Notes: generated by a model not told the origin, from the sequence alone. 64,000 bases of DNA from Vibrio intestinalis (GCF_025195085.2 NZ_JANAVY020000003.1:1-64000), one strand, 5' to 3'. Positions 39,177 through 48,596 are shown, counted from the stretch's first letter. Numbers and translations are program-made.

Positions 39177-39192
39177 CTGTATAAAGAAACAG
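39177..39192 (+). promoter_or_regulatory. LexA box 1 upstream of recN
   Basis: CTGTATAAAGAAACAG fits the LexA consensus CTG-N10-CAG with an AT-rich centre, 51-66 bases before the recN start. Confidence 0.85.
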
Positions 39193-39198
39193 TATATA

Positions 39199-39214
39199 CT
39201 GTTTTCTTATACAG
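39199..39214 (+). promoter_or_regulatory. LexA box 2 upstream of recN
   Basis: CTGTTTTCTTATACAG also fits CTG-N10-CAG. Two adjacent boxes, as in E. coli recN, indicate tight SOS repression. Confidence 0.85.
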
Positions 39215-39242
39215 TATTGTTCATTTCAACAGGTATCTAAAA

Positions 39243-40907
39243 ATGCTGGCTCATTTGAGTGTGAATAATTTCGCTATCGTTAAATCTTTGCAGCTTGAAC
39301 TTTCAAAGGGGATGACCACCATCACCGGTGAAACAGGTGCAGGTAAATCCATTGCTATTGATGCACTAGGCCTTTGCCTTGGCGGTCGAGCTGAAGCAAA
39401 CATGGTGCGTCAAGGTGAAGAGAAAACCGAAGTCAGTGCCGCTTTTGCACTCGATAACAATCTGCACGCCACTCGCTGGTTAGAAGATAACGACTTGCTC
39501 GATGGCAATGACTGTATATTGCGCCGAACCATCACCAAAGAAGGCCGTTCGCGCGCCTTCATTAATGGCAGCCCAGTCCCTCTTTCTCAGTTAAAAAACC
39601 TTGGGCAATTGCTTATCAACATTCATGGTCAACATGCCCATCACCAGTTGATGAAGAGCGACTACCAATTGGCAATGCTTGACCAATATGCAGGCCATTT
39701 AAACTTACTTAAATCGACCCGTAACGCATATCAAAATTGGCGTCAAGCGGATAACCATTTAAAGCAGTTGCGTGAAAACAGCGCACAAAACCAAGCGCAA
39801 AAGCAATTACTTGAGTACCAAATCAAAGAGCTTAATGAACTCTCTCTTGGCGAGGAAGAATATGAACAACTCGAACAAGAACACAAACGACTTTCAAACA
39901 GTGGAGAACTTGCTTCCTCCTGTCAGCAAGCCATCGAACTTATTTACGAAGGCGAAGAAGTTAATGCGCTTGGTATTTTGCAATCAGCCAATAACTCCTT
40001 AATTCAGCTTGCTGAGCTAGACGAAAAGTTAGCTGAGCTACCGAATATGTTAGCTGAAGCCATCATTCAAATTGAGGAAGCTAACTGCGAACTGCGCCAT
40101 TATCTCGATAGTATCGATGTTGATCCTGCGCGCATGGCATTTGTTGAAGAACGCTTCTCTAAAGTAATGTCGATTTCTCGTAAACATCATGTACTACCTG
40201 ATGAGCTATACCAACATCACCAAGATTTGTTAGCACAAATTGAGCAGCTCGATTGCTCTGATGAAAAGCTGGACGAGTTAGCGCAAGATGTAGAAAACAA
40301 GTATCAAGCTTTCCAAAGCAGTGCAGAGAAGCTACATAAATCTCGCGCTCGTTACGCCAAAGAACTCAACAAACTTATTTCAGCCAGCATGCACGAACTC
40401 AGCATGGAAAAAGCCAAGTTCTGTATTGATGTAACAACAGAAGGCGCGCACCCATCGCCACTTGGCCTTGATAGCGTGTGCTTCTTAGTTTCAACCAACC
40501 CTGGTCAGCCAATGCAGCCAATTGCCAAAGTGGCCTCCGGTGGTGAGCTTTCTCGTATATCACTGGCGATCCAAGTAATTACTGCACAAAAAGTAGATAC
40601 TCCAAGCTTAATCTTCGATGAGGTGGATGTCGGTATTAGCGGCCCAACTGCCGCTGTCGTTGGTAAGATGCTGCGCAAGTTAGGTGAATCAACTCAAGTA
40701 CTTTGCGTTACTCACTTACCTCAAGTGGCTGGATGTGGTCATCAGCAACTGTTCGTGGCCAAACAAACCAAAGCGGGTAAAACAGAAACACAAATGAATC
40801 AGCTAGCTTCTGAGCAGCGAGTGGAAGAACTGGCACGCTTACTTGGTGGCAGTGAAATCACTGAATCAACCTTGGCTAATGCGCGTGAACTTTTAATTGC
40901 CGCTTAA
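39243..40907 (+). CDS. recN: DNA repair protein RecN
   Basis: RecN is an SMC-like ATPase used in double-strand break repair and SOS survival. The 554-residue protein (E. coli 553) has an N-terminal Walker A ([17 protein letters not shown], about 27-43), [13 protein letters not shown], a central coiled-coil arm (about 150-400), the ABC signature [14 protein letters not shown], and Walker [20 protein letters not shown]. It is directly controlled by two LexA boxes. The ATG gives [13 protein letters not shown], the usual N-terminus. Confidence 0.96.
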   Translation: MLAHLSVNNFAIVKSLQLELSKGMTTITGETGAGKSIAIDALGLCLGGRAEANMVRQGEEKTEVSAAFALDNNLHATRWLEDNDLLDGNDCILRRTITKEGRSRAFINGSPVPLSQLKNLGQLLINIHGQHAHHQLMKSDYQLAMLDQYAGHLNLLKSTRNAYQNWRQADNHLKQLRENSAQNQAQKQLLEYQIKELNELSLGEEEYEQLEQEHKRLSNSGELASSCQQAIELIYEGEEVNALGILQSANNSLIQLAELDEKLAELPNMLAEAIIQIEEANCELRHYLDSIDVDPARMAFVEERFSKVMSISRKHHVLPDELYQHHQDLLAQIEQLDCSDEKLDELAQDVENKYQAFQSSAEKLHKSRARYAKELNKLISASMHELSMEKAKFCIDVTTEGAHPSPLGLDSVCFLVSTNPGQPMQPIAKVASGGELSRISLAIQVITAQKVDTPSLIFDEVDVGISGPTAAVVGKMLRKLGESTQVLCVTHLPQVAGCGHQQLFVAKQTKAGKTETQMNQLASEQRVEELARLLGGSEITESTLANARELLIAA

Positions 40908-41074
40908 AAAAACGGCAATTAAGGCGATTTTTGTCAGATTTCTGCCTCGACTTTGCAACCAAATTCAAAAATCACGGTCTGAAACAATTCAAAACAAGAT
41001 GAGCTTTTTACATTAGCCTTAACCTTGTTTATCATCAGCCCAGTTATTAAATGGATAGTTACAAGAATTTGAGT

Positions 41075-41434
41075 ATGCAATTGAAAAAGTGGCTTATCGC
41101 TGTACCACTCGCAATGACAATGCTGACAGGTTGTTCTCTACTAGAGAGACTGGTTTATCGAATTGATATCAACCAAGGCAACTATGTTGAGCAAGAAGCG
41201 GTTAACCAATTGAAGTTTGGTATGAGCAAGGAACAAGTACGCTACGTATTGGGCTCTCCAATGCTGATTGAAAATGGATACCCAGATACTTGGTATTACA
41301 TTTATCACCACACTGAAGGCCATCACTTCTCTGAACAGAAAGACCTAATTGTTGATTTCAACGACCAAGGGCTACTGATGGAAGTCAGCGGTGATTTCCC
41401 TGCAAGTAAAAACTTCTTCGAGAGCATCAACTAA
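41075..41434 (+). CDS. bamE: Outer membrane protein assembly factor BamE
   Basis: BamE is a lipoprotein subunit of the BAM complex, which inserts beta-barrel proteins in the outer membrane. The 119-residue protein has a lipobox (TMLTGCS, Cys about residue 20) then the SmpA/OmlA domain: [11 protein letters not shown], the characteristic [19 protein letters not shown], and [10 protein letters not shown] set the start at [10 protein letters not shown], which gives a normal lipoprotein signal; an ATG eight codons earlier (41051) is in frame, and the ribosome binding site does not separate them well. It is convergent with rnfH. Confidence 0.93.
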   Translation: MQLKKWLIAVPLAMTMLTGCSLLERLVYRIDINQGNYVEQEAVNQLKFGMSKEQVRYVLGSPMLIENGYPDTWYYIYHHTEGHHFSEQKDLIVDFNDQGLLMEVSGDFPASKNFFESIN

Positions 41435-41456
41435 ACGCTCTCAAATCGCAGATATT

Positions 41457-41484
41457 AAAAAGGCTCGCATTGCGAGCCTTTTAC
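41457..41484. terminator. Bidirectional terminator between bamE and rnfH
   Basis: AAAAAGGCTCGCA/TGCGAGCCTTTT stem and T run, between convergent genes. Confidence 0.88.
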
Positions 41485-41512
41485 TTTTCTATACTTGAAG
41501 CCTAGCCAGACC

Positions 41513-41821
41513 TTAGCCCTTACCTGCCTCTTTTGCTTGTTCAGCACGCTTACGACGAATCTCTTTTGGATCAGCCAGTAATGGGCGATAAATCTCTACG
41601 CGGTCTTTATCACGAACGGTTGCACTTAACTTTACGTTACGGCTAAACACGCCCACTTTGTTAACCTTCAAATCAATCTCAGGATAAAGCTCTAACACAC
41701 CAGATTGAGCGATGATCTCTTCGACTGTCATCGCCTTATTGACCACTAAAGTGAATACACGCTGCTCATTTGGCAGTGCATAAACTACTTCAACATGAAT
41801 CATGTCTGATTCAATACTCAT
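41513..41821 (-). CDS. rnfH: RnfH-family ubiquitin-fold protein
   Basis: This 102-residue protein belongs to RnfH/RatB (UPF0125), a ubiquitin-like beta-grasp fold with an unknown role, often paired with Rat[21 protein letters not shown], the [20 protein letters not shown] segment and [21 protein letters not shown] are diagnostic. The start at [17 protein letters not shown] overlaps the ratA stop by 11 bases, which makes it second in the ratA-rnfH operon. The longest frame, 13 codons further upstream, would intrude deeply into ratA. Confidence 0.9.
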   Translation of the reverse strand: MSIESDMIHVEVVYALPNEQRVFTLVVNKAMTVEEIIAQSGVLELYPEIDLKVNKVGVFSRNVKLSATVRDKDRVEIYRPLLADPKEIRRKRAEQAKEAGKG

Positions 41822-42254
41822 AACACGGGTACACCTGTTTCGCGCGCTTGGTAAACGCATTCACCATATTGCTAGTGAGTTCGTTGAAAACCTTACCAAA
41901 CGCAAGTTCAATCATCTTACTTGAGAATTCAAACTCCAGTTTTAGTTCAACCTTACATGCCCCTTCATCAAGCGCGGTGAAAAACCAGCCGCCTTTAAGA
42001 GTCTTGAACGGGCCATCAACCAAGTTCATTAATATCGCTTCACCTGATACCAATTCATTTGACGTTGTAAAAGTTTTACTAATACCAGCTTTAGAGACAT
42101 CTACAGAAGCAACCATGGCAGATTCACTCGCTTCAATCACACGCGAGCCCGAGCACCCCGGTAAAAACTCTGGGTAGCTGGCCACATCATTCACCAGATC
42201 AAACATCTGCTCTGCACTAAAAGAAACCAATGCAGAACGACTGACTTGCTTCAT
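41811..42254 (-). CDS. ratA: RatA/COQ10-like START-domain protein
   Basis: The 147-residue protein is a single SRPBCC/COQ10 (polyketide cyclase-like) domain, with [34 protein letters not shown] and [26 protein letters not shown]. coli RatA was reported to inhibit 50S-30S joining; the mitochondrial relative Coq10 binds ubiquinone, so a quinone role is an alternative. The start was placed at MKQVSRS with GGAGAGA at good spacing. It forms an overlapping operon with rnfH and is divergent from smpB. Confidence 0.9.
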   Translation of the reverse strand: MKQVSRSALVSFSAEQMFDLVNDVASYPEFLPGCSGSRVIEASESAMVASVDVSKAGISKTFTTSNELVSGEAILMNLVDGPFKTLKGGWFFTALDEGACKVELKLEFEFSSKMIELAFGKVFNELTSNMVNAFTKRAKQVYPCYEY

Positions 42255-42372
42255 ATTCTCTCCTCGATCAACTCGCTCGAAACTCAAGCTAGCTACAATT
42301 TTACTTTTATTTGCGGTTAGCGCAAATAAAGGGATTTGCTAACCCTTCGACTGGTCGTATAATGCAGCCATT

Positions 42373-42858
42373 ATGGCAAAGAAAAAATCGAAACAAAAAG
42401 CGGGTAGTAACACTATCGCGCTTAACAAAAAAGCTCGCCACGAATACTTCATTGACGATGAAATTGAAGCTGGCTTGGAGCTACAAGGCTGGGAAGTTAA
42501 AGCCCTTCGCCAAGGCAAAGCCAATATCGCTGAAAGCTACGTGTTTATGCGAGACGGAGAAGCCTTTGTCAGCGGAATGACTATTACTCCTCTTAATCAA
42601 GCATCAACCCACGTCGTTGCTAACCCAACGCGCGTGCGTAAACTACTCATGAGCCGTCGTGAGCTCGATAACCTATTTGGCCGCATCAACCGTGAAGGTA
42701 TGACGCTAGCCGCGCTATCACTCTATTGGTCTCGCTCTTGGGTGAAGATGAAAATTGGTGTCGCAAAAGGTAAGAAACTGCACGACAAACGTACTGATCT
42801 AAAAGAAAAAGATTGGGCAAGAGAAAAAGCACGCGTAATGAAGAGCGCGCTGCGTTAA
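42373..42858 (+). CDS. smpB: SsrA-binding protein SmpB
   Basis: SmpB binds tmRNA and delivers it to stalled ribosomes in trans-translation. The 161-residue protein has the OB-fold signature [40 protein letters not shown], and [23 protein letters not shown], ending in a basic C-terminal tail ([21 protein letters not shown]) that enters the decoding centre. It is immediately upstream of its RNA partner ssrA. Confidence 0.97.
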   Translation: MAKKKSKQKAGSNTIALNKKARHEYFIDDEIEAGLELQGWEVKALRQGKANIAESYVFMRDGEAFVSGMTITPLNQASTHVVANPTRVRKLLMSRRELDNLFGRINREGMTLAALSLYWSRSWVKMKIGVAKGKKLHDKRTDLKEKDWAREKARVMKSALR

Positions 42859-42924
42859 TCTTAACCAGTTAGACGCAGAGTACTAGACAGCCTTGGCTTT
42901 TCTGATACTATGCTTCAACACCCT

Positions 42925-43292
42925 GGGGCTGATTTAGGATTCGACGGGAATTCAGAAGTCTGAGGTGCATGCCGAGGTGCGGTAGGCCTCGTTAATAAAC
43001 CGCAAAAAAATAGTCGCAAACGACGAAAACTACGCACTAGCAGCTTAATAACCTGCTCAGAGCTCTCTCGCCCTAGCTTCCGCACGTAAGACGGGGAATA
43101 ACGAGAGATCAAACCCAAACGCGCTAGTCCGGATTCTCCCGCCTGAGAGATGAACGACGAATTATAATTCAGGATAGTCATTCATTAGCGTGTCGGTTCG
43201 CAGGTGGATGGTGAATTTAAAGATCGACTAAGCATGTAGTACCAATGATGAAAGGTTTTCGGACGCGGGTTCAACTCCCGCCAGCTCCACCA
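42925..43292 (+). ncRNA. ssrA: Transfer-messenger RNA (tmRNA)
   Basis: The 368-nt RNA begins GGGGCTGATTTAGGATTCGAC and ends with the tRNA-like acceptor and T-arm GGTTCAACTCCCGCCAGCTCCACCA (CCA encoded at 43290-43292). The tag frame is at 43016-43048: GCA AAC GAC GAA AAC TAC GCA CTA GCA GCT TAA, giving ANDENYALAA, the standard vibrio/enterobacterial degradation tag. The gene is intact even though the 3' end is the integration site of the island to its right. Confidence 0.97.
43271..43292 (+). repeat. Left attachment site (attL) in the ssrA 3' end
   Basis: TCAACTCCCGCCAGCTCCACCA, the last 22 bases of ssrA, has a degenerate copy at 55254-55274 (TCAACTTACGCCAGC, then CCACCA): two mismatches and one single-base deletion. 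The copies bound the island. Confidence 0.75.
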
Positions 43293-43303
43293 ATTCAATG
43301 AAT

Positions 43304-43331
43304 TAAGACGTCCTAGGGCGTCTTTTTTTAT
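43304..43331 (+). terminator. Terminator after ssrA, brought by the island
   Basis: AAGACGTCCTAGGGCGTCTT with a T run. It differs from the terminator beside the right att copy (55284-55315), which is likely the original ssrA terminator. Confidence 0.72.
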
Positions 43332-43399
43332 GCCCACAACAACGTAAAATCAATTACTTAGCTTCCATCAGTGTTTTTTAACATCCAATGACTTCTTTG

Positions 43400-43460
43400 C
43401 ATTATGGGTACATCCATGGGTACACTACCTAAAGTTCGTTAATTTGGTGTACCCATAATG
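43400..43460 (+). promoter_or_regulatory. Integrase operator/arm-type sites (GGGTACA repeats)
   Basis: CATTATGGGTACA (43400-43412) and TGTACCCATAATG (43448-43460) are exact 13-bp inverted arms; the second covers the integrase start codon. A third copy, CATGGGTACAC, lies between (43414-43424). CATGGGTACAC also occurs near the right end (55176-55186). This suggests integrase arm-type binding sites and/or autorepression. Confidence 0.6.
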
Positions 43461-44699
43461 GCAAAAACTACAACTAGACTGACCGACAAGGAAGTCAAAG
43501 CGGCCAAGCCACAAGAGAAGGAATACAACCTTTTTGATGGTGATGGCCTTCGCTTAAGAGTGAAACCGAACGGCTCCAAGCATTGGATTTTAAACTACTA
43601 TCGCCCCAATAGCCGAAAGCGTGCTAATTTGAGCCTAGGAAAATACCCAGATCTTCCCTTAGCAAAAGCTCGCAAAGCGACAATGGAAGCCAAAGAACTT
43701 CTGGCTCAAGGCACTGACCCTCAAGAAGAACGAAAGCGCCACCAGCTAGAGCTAAAAGCAGTTCATGAAGACACTTTCCTCAATGTGACGACCAAATGGT
43801 TTGAAATCAAAAAGGATGATGTCACTGCAGACTATGCCATAGATATATGGCGCTCTCTTGAACTGCATATATTTCCCCAGCTATCCGAAGTTCCCGTAAG
43901 AGAGATTACTGCACCACAGGTAATAGAGCTGCTAAAGCCTATTGAAGCTAAAGGAAGCCTGGAAACGGTAAAACGCCTCGCACAGCGCTTGAATGAAGTA
44001 ATGAACTATGCGGCTAACTGTGGGTTAATTCATGCTAATCCACTTACTGGTATCAAGGCGGCTTTCAAAAAGCCCAAAAAAGAAAACATGGCAGCTCTCA
44101 CTCCCGCTGAGTTACCGGAGCTTATGGAGGCTATAGCTAACGCCAGCATTAAGCGCACGACGCGATGCTTAATCGAATGGCAGCTTCATACCATGACGCG
44201 CCCAAGTGAAGCCTCTGGCGCTCGCTGGGAAGAGATAGATAGGGATGAGAGTGTATGGACAATCCCTGCTGAGCGAATGAAAAAACGCAAAGAACACCGT
44301 ATTCCGCTCACAGAGCACATGCTTGAGTTACTTGAAGTAATGCAGCCAATCAGCGGTCATAGGGAATTCATCTTTCCTTCTGATCGAGATCCTAAAAAAC
44401 CATGCAATAGCCAAACTGCAAATATGGCACTTAAGCGAATGGGTTTTGCTGGAAGACTTGTTAGTCATGGCCTACGCTCTTTGGCTAGTACTACTCTTAA
44501 CGAGCAAGGCTTTGATAGAGATATTATTGAAGCGGCCTTAGCCCATGTTGACGATAATCAAGTACGTAGTGCATATAACCGTACTGACTATCTAGAACGC
44601 CGCCGCCCTATGATGTGCTGGTGGAGCAGGCATATAGAAGAGGCATCCAAAGGAAAACTATCGATAACAGGTTCTCTCTCATTAAAGGCCGTTATCTAG
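43458..44699 (+). CDS. int: P4-type tyrosine integrase of the ssrA island
   Basis: The 413-residue recombinase inserts and excises the island at ssrA. It has the N-terminal DUF4102 arm-binding domain (about 1-95, with DGDGLRLRVKPNGSKHWILN), a core-binding domain (about 105-205), and a catalytic domain with Arg248 (TMTRPSEA), His337 and Arg340 (SHGLRSLAST), His363 and the nucleophile Tyr373 (YNRTDYLERR). All catalytic residues are present, so it is likely active. It resembles the integrases of P4-like phages and pathogenicity islands, such as the one in V. cholerae VPI-1 at the same site. GGTG is the only weak ribosome binding site, within the inverted repeat. Confidence 0.93.
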   Translation: MAKTTTRLTDKEVKAAKPQEKEYNLFDGDGLRLRVKPNGSKHWILNYYRPNSRKRANLSLGKYPDLPLAKARKATMEAKELLAQGTDPQEERKRHQLELKAVHEDTFLNVTTKWFEIKKDDVTADYAIDIWRSLELHIFPQLSEVPVREITAPQVIELLKPIEAKGSLETVKRLAQRLNEVMNYAANCGLIHANPLTGIKAAFKKPKKENMAALTPAELPELMEAIANASIKRTTRCLIEWQLHTMTRPSEASGARWEEIDRDESVWTIPAERMKKRKEHRIPLTEHMLELLEVMQPISGHREFIFPSDRDPKKPCNSQTANMALKRMGFAGRLVSHGLRSLASTTLNEQGFDRDIIEAALAHVDDNQVRSAYNRTDYLERRRPMMCWWSRHIEEASKGKLSITGSLSLKAVI

Positions 44700-44782
44700 C
44701 AATTATAATAAGCCACCAGCGATAGCGTTGCCGGTGGCCGTCATCCACGCCGTTGAGATACCCTCATATTTGGTAGTGAAAG

Positions 44783-47677
44783 CTATACCTCAACAATATA
44801 ACTATAAATATCACGCCTTACTTCGTGGACCATATCAAACACAATTTTTACTACCGATTTACCATCAATTGTAGTTTGCTCGAAACTATCATGTTGTGGG
44901 GTCATATCCCCCATATAGTAAAAGTCATTCCCCTCATCGTTATGCTTTTTAATAAACAAAGGTAAACGTGGTAGAGAATCTTGTGATGCAAATAACTTAA
45001 TCTCCGGGCTGTTAAGTGTCCGCTTAGATTTAGACATCCAACCAAATGTTGATTCATCAATAAAGTGGTCCTCATATTTGATTGAATCAGCAATATCATC
45101 ACCCTTATGGTAGTTCACAAAGATAGGGCAATTATCCTTACCTTTACTAACCATATACCCGCCAACATTTTGAGGGTTTGGATTTTCTTCCCACTTAAGA
45201 ATTCTAAAGACATCTTTACGCGAGTATTTGCGATATAGGTGAAAACCATCATTATAATAATCTGCATTAAAATCTTCTGAATACCTATAGATAGAGTAAT
45301 CGGTACTATCTGTTAAAAAGCTCTTGAAGGTTTCATCGTCAAGCATACGACTGAAAGACTCACTAGCCGTAAACTGAGAGCCATCAAACTCAACCAATGT
45401 AACTCCAAGTTTAATGCCTTGAGCAATATTCTTCCCTTCATGACGTTCCGTGACAAACCTTAAGTTCAAGTTATGAGCAACTGATTTGGCAGTATCAGAG
45501 CTAAATTCAAAACCGAAACGTTCTAACGTCAGCATCGAGATATCGCTCACGGAGCATTGACCACTCACCAACAACTGCGATAGCACCAAACTTTCTTCAA
45601 CTCTCTTAGCATTATTGACCTCTTTAGAAAGTGCTGAAAGCAACTTCAACTTGAGCTCGCTAAGTTCAGGCAGTAATTCTTGTTCTTGAGCAAATTGGAA
45701 ATACGACTTTGAGTATTCCACATAACCAAACGGGTCTCGACTGCCATAGTGGACAAAATCCATCATCATAGGCATATGACCAAGCTTAAACTTGAGCAAA
45801 TTATAGTCTTTTACTAAATCTCTTTTAGCTTTTAGGTTGGTAATATCAATAGACTGATATATACGCTCTTTTGCTATCTTATCAAAACTAACGGTTGAAG
45901 AGCCCGGTAGGAAACAATCATCCCCAGATACCAACCTACGCAATGTATCCTTGTTGTATGAGCGATCACCATATAGAGCTATTGGAACCATAAAGTTATT
46001 CTTGTAGTTGCCAATAAAGTCGATAACGGTAAGGTACTCTTTGTTTTCAGTTTTACGCAACCCTCGACCGAGCTGTTGAACAAAAACAATCGATGACTCT
46101 GTTGGCCTTAACATCACAACTTGGTTGACTGACGGGATATCAATACCTTCATTAAAAATACCAACAGAGAAAATATAATCTAACTTATTTGTTTGATCTG
46201 ATGATTCTAATCGCTCAATTGCCTCGTCTCTCGAAGCTTCACCATCTTCCCCCGTCAAAGCCAATGCCCTATAACCATTATTGTTGAATGCCTCAGCTAA
46301 AAAGCGACACTCATTCAGCTCTGAACAGAAAACTAACCCTCTCACTTCCCCATTATCACAACCATATCGATCAATATAATGAAGAATATGCTTAACACGT
46401 TCCTGTTTAGTCAAAAGATTGATTGAAGACGCATCATCAATCACCTCACCATCAACGGTTAGGTCTGTAACTCCGTAGTAGTGAAATGGTACCAAGATAT
46501 CCATCTCTAATGCTTGTTGAAGGCGGATTTCATAAGCAATGTTATGGTCGAATATTTTGAACACATCGTTGCTATCAGTACGCTCTGGAGTTGCTGTCAT
46601 CCCAAGTAAGAATGACGAGTTAAAGTGATCGAGAACTTTTTGGTAAGAATTTGCACTTGCTCGATGAGTTTCATCAATAACGATGTAATCAAAACTATCT
46701 TTCGCGAACTTCTTAAGATGCTCATCTCTTGATAATGTTTGTACTGTAGCAAAAACAAAATCAGCATCTAGTTGTGTCGTGGAGCCACTATATAGCCCAA
46801 ACGATACATCTTTAGGGAATAAGCTCTGAAACGTGTGCATCGCTTTTTTAGCAATATTCGCCCGATGGACAACAAACAGTAGGCGCTTAGGTTTTACGTT
46901 AAGAGCGTCGAAAGCCGAAAGGTAAGTTTTTCCAGTTCCAGTTGCAGAAATAAGCAATGCTTTACACTCTCCACGTGAGCGCAAGTCATCAAGACTTTTC
47001 AATGCCTCTCGCTGCATTTCGTTAGGCTTGATATCCTTGACCTTCCCTCCAGCAGTTAGAGCCTTAACTTTATTTTCAAAGGTTTTTGCCTCGAGATAAA
47101 TCGCATCATAAGATTGAATAAAAGTATCATTAATAGGCGTTGCAACATTAAATTCATGTTTAAATTGTTCTAATGCCTGAAGATAAATAGCCCCCTTATC
47201 TGTAGAGCTTACCTTTAAATTCCATTCTTTGTTCGACGTAACAGCATTAGCAGTCAAATTACTGCTACCAATTACAAGCTGATGAATGTCTGAATAACTG
47301 AAAAGGTACCCTTTTGCATGAAAATTTGAATCCGTGGAGATACGAGCTTCAATATTCTCGAACTTGAGTAACTCCCGCAGTGCTTCCGGCTGAGTAAAGT
47401 TAAGATACTGAGATACCAGGATTTTACCTTGAATACCTTTTTTCTCTAGCTCTAGAAGTTCTTGTTTAATGCAAGCGAGCCCACTGGTCGTAACGAAAGC
47501 AACCGAGAACCAGAAATGATCACAGTAAGTAAGCTGTTTTTTAATTTCAGTTAGTACTTTTCGCCCTTGTCCATCATTAAACAACAGTTCCGGCTTTAAG
47601 GTCTGTTTTGATATGTGCTGATGATCTAAATACCCTGTCGTTAAAGCCTCAGATAGCTCACTTACACAAAAAGTCAT
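44783..47677 (-). CDS. Phospholipase D-like/DEAD-box helicase fusion (DUF3427 type)
   Basis: This 964-residue protein begins with a PLD-like domain (about 30-190) carrying one HxK motif (FHAKGYLF, His120/Lys122) and IGSSNLT, as in many PLD nucleases. It continues with a superfamily 2 helicase (about 215-560): Walker A ATGTGKT at 245-251, DETH at 335-338, TATPER at 361-366, and QQLGRGLRKTE for motif VI. The C-terminal 400 residues match the DUF3427 layout, with IDFIGNYKNNF. Such proteins sit in mobile islands near nucleotide enzymes and probably act on foreign DNA. It is 2 bases downstream of the NUDIX gene; both face away from the QueC module. Confidence 0.82.
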   Translation of the reverse strand: MTFCVSELSEALTTGYLDHQHISKQTLKPELLFNDGQGRKVLTEIKKQLTYCDHFWFSVAFVTTSGLACIKQELLELEKKGIQGKILVSQYLNFTQPEALRELLKFENIEARISTDSNFHAKGYLFSYSDIHQLVIGSSNLTANAVTSNKEWNLKVSSTDKGAIYLQALEQFKHEFNVATPINDTFIQSYDAIYLEAKTFENKVKALTAGGKVKDIKPNEMQREALKSLDDLRSRGECKALLISATGTGKTYLSAFDALNVKPKRLLFVVHRANIAKKAMHTFQSLFPKDVSFGLYSGSTTQLDADFVFATVQTLSRDEHLKKFAKDSFDYIVIDETHRASANSYQKVLDHFNSSFLLGMTATPERTDSNDVFKIFDHNIAYEIRLQQALEMDILVPFHYYGVTDLTVDGEVIDDASSINLLTKQERVKHILHYIDRYGCDNGEVRGLVFCSELNECRFLAEAFNNNGYRALALTGEDGEASRDEAIERLESSDQTNKLDYIFSVGIFNEGIDIPSVNQVVMLRPTESSIVFVQQLGRGLRKTENKEYLTVIDFIGNYKNNFMVPIALYGDRSYNKDTLRRLVSGDDCFLPGSSTVSFDKIAKERIYQSIDITNLKAKRDLVKDYNLLKFKLGHMPMMMDFVHYGSRDPFGYVEYSKSYFQFAQEQELLPELSELKLKLLSALSKEVNNAKRVEESLVLSQLLVSGQCSVSDISMLTLERFGFEFSSDTAKSVAHNLNLRFVTERHEGKNIAQGIKLGVTLVEFDGSQFTASESFSRMLDDETFKSFLTDSTDYSIYRYSEDFNADYYNDGFHLYRKYSRKDVFRILKWEENPNPQNVGGYMVSKGKDNCPIFVNYHKGDDIADSIKYEDHFIDESTFGWMSKSKRTLNSPEIKLFASQDSLPRLPLFIKKHNDEGNDFYYMGDMTPQHDSFEQTTIDGKSVVKIVFDMVHEVRRDIYSYIVEV

Positions 47678-47679
47678 TA

Positions 47680-48069
47680 CTACCCCTTAAGCTTGTTTAC
47701 GATTGGAACATCAGCTGCAGCCCAATCAAGTTCAGGCAGATCTTCTAGTGAAAGCCACTTAGCGTCTATGTGTTCCGTCAACTCGATATCACGGTTTTCC
47801 ACAGGGCAAATATATACGTGCATCGTGATGTGAAAATCAGGATAGGAGTGCTCTACTGTCATAAAGTACTCTGCTGTTGGGATGTCTATACGCAACTCTT
47901 CTTTAAGTTCACGCATGATTGCTTGCTCACCAGTTTCATCTGGTTCAACTTTCCCACCAGGAAATTCAAACTTGTGGTGAATGTAATCAAACTTTGCAGG
48001 CCCTCGCTGCACGCATAGGGTCTTGCCTTCATGCTGAATAACAGCCGCTACAACTTCAATTCTTTTCAT
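47680..48069 (-). CDS. MutT-like NUDIX hydrolase
   Basis: A 129-residue NUDIX enzyme with the box GKVEPDETGEQAIMRELKEE (residues 39-58 and beyond), matching Gx5Ex7REUxEExGU. Its framing VVAAVIQHEGKTLCVQRGP and FEFPGG resemble MutT and CTP/dCTP pyrophosphatases, which hydrolyse (deoxy)nucleoside triphosphates, including 8-oxo-dGTP, to monophosphates. The stop is 2 bases before the helicase start, so the two form one operon with NUDIX first. A 220-base divergent promoter region separates it from the QueC module. Substrate is unproven; a deazaguanine or damaged nucleotide is possible from context. Confidence 0.88.
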   Translation of the reverse strand: MKRIEVVAAVIQHEGKTLCVQRGPAKFDYIHHKFEFPGGKVEPDETGEQAIMRELKEELRIDIPTAEYFMTVEHSYPDFHITMHVYICPVENRDIELTEHIDAKWLSLEDLPELDWAAADVPIVNKLKG

Positions 48070-48290
48070 TTAAATCTACTTTTTCAAAAGAAACGTCGAG
48101 GGACATTCTAGAAGAAATTGGGGGAAAAATCAGTTTGTAACTGAAGAGCTTAGCCTTTAACTATATGAAAAAAATTTGCACCAGGAAGCAATCATCAATT
48201 GTTTATAACTAAATATTTGAACTCAATAGCAAACGAATTGAAATTCAACTGATACCATATTGATTTTTTACAATTTAAAGGAATTTGTAT

Positions 48291-48596
48291 ATGGGCGGTT
48301 CAGGTGGAGGATTTTCTCCTTCAGGAAGTAACTTTGAGTGTCGAAGACTACAATTTACGGCTAACGTAAACTCACCTCAAACTGCGATATCTCAGCTAAA
48401 TGTAGGTGACCTATTACCTTTGGTACTTTCGCAAAGAGTTATAACCGTTATACACAACGGCAGTCCAATTGGTTCAATCACAGGCCCAAGGATACAAAGA
48501 CTCATTTCATGTATACAGAACGGATATAGTTACATTGCAGAAGTAACTTACATTAATGGTGGTACTTGTAGCGTGATGGTTAGGTGTGATGACTAA
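48291..48596 (+). CDS. 101-residue protein with Met-Gly-Gly start, HIRAN-like core, first gene of the QueC module
   Basis: The protein starts MGGSGGGFSPSG: a glycine-rich, flexible tail exposing Gly2 after Met removal. The rest (about 20-101), with VGDLLPLVLSQ, VIHNGSPIGSITGP and NGYSYIAEVTYINGG, has the strand pattern of HIRAN-type domains, which bind DNA; this is a visual match only. ATG 48291 has AAAGGAA at ideal spacing; a TTG at 48285 is in frame but too close to the SD. It overlaps the PfkB/NDT gene by 8 bases. QueC homologues of type IV CBASS and Qat systems act on partner proteins with N-terminal Gly, so this is the likely substrate. I know of no named family. Confidence 0.78.
   Translation: MGGSGGGFSPSGSNFECRRLQFTANVNSPQTAISQLNVGDLLPLVLSQRVITVIHNGSPIGSITGPRIQRLISCIQNGYSYIAEVTYINGGTCSVMVRCDD

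Noticed and set aside
42915..43181. An 88-codon minus-strand frame inside ssrA.
   Set aside because: It is the antisense of tmRNA.
48285..48296. TTG start for the 101-residue protein.
   Set aside because: It leaves almost no gap to the Shine-Dalgarno; ATG 48291 is ideally spaced.
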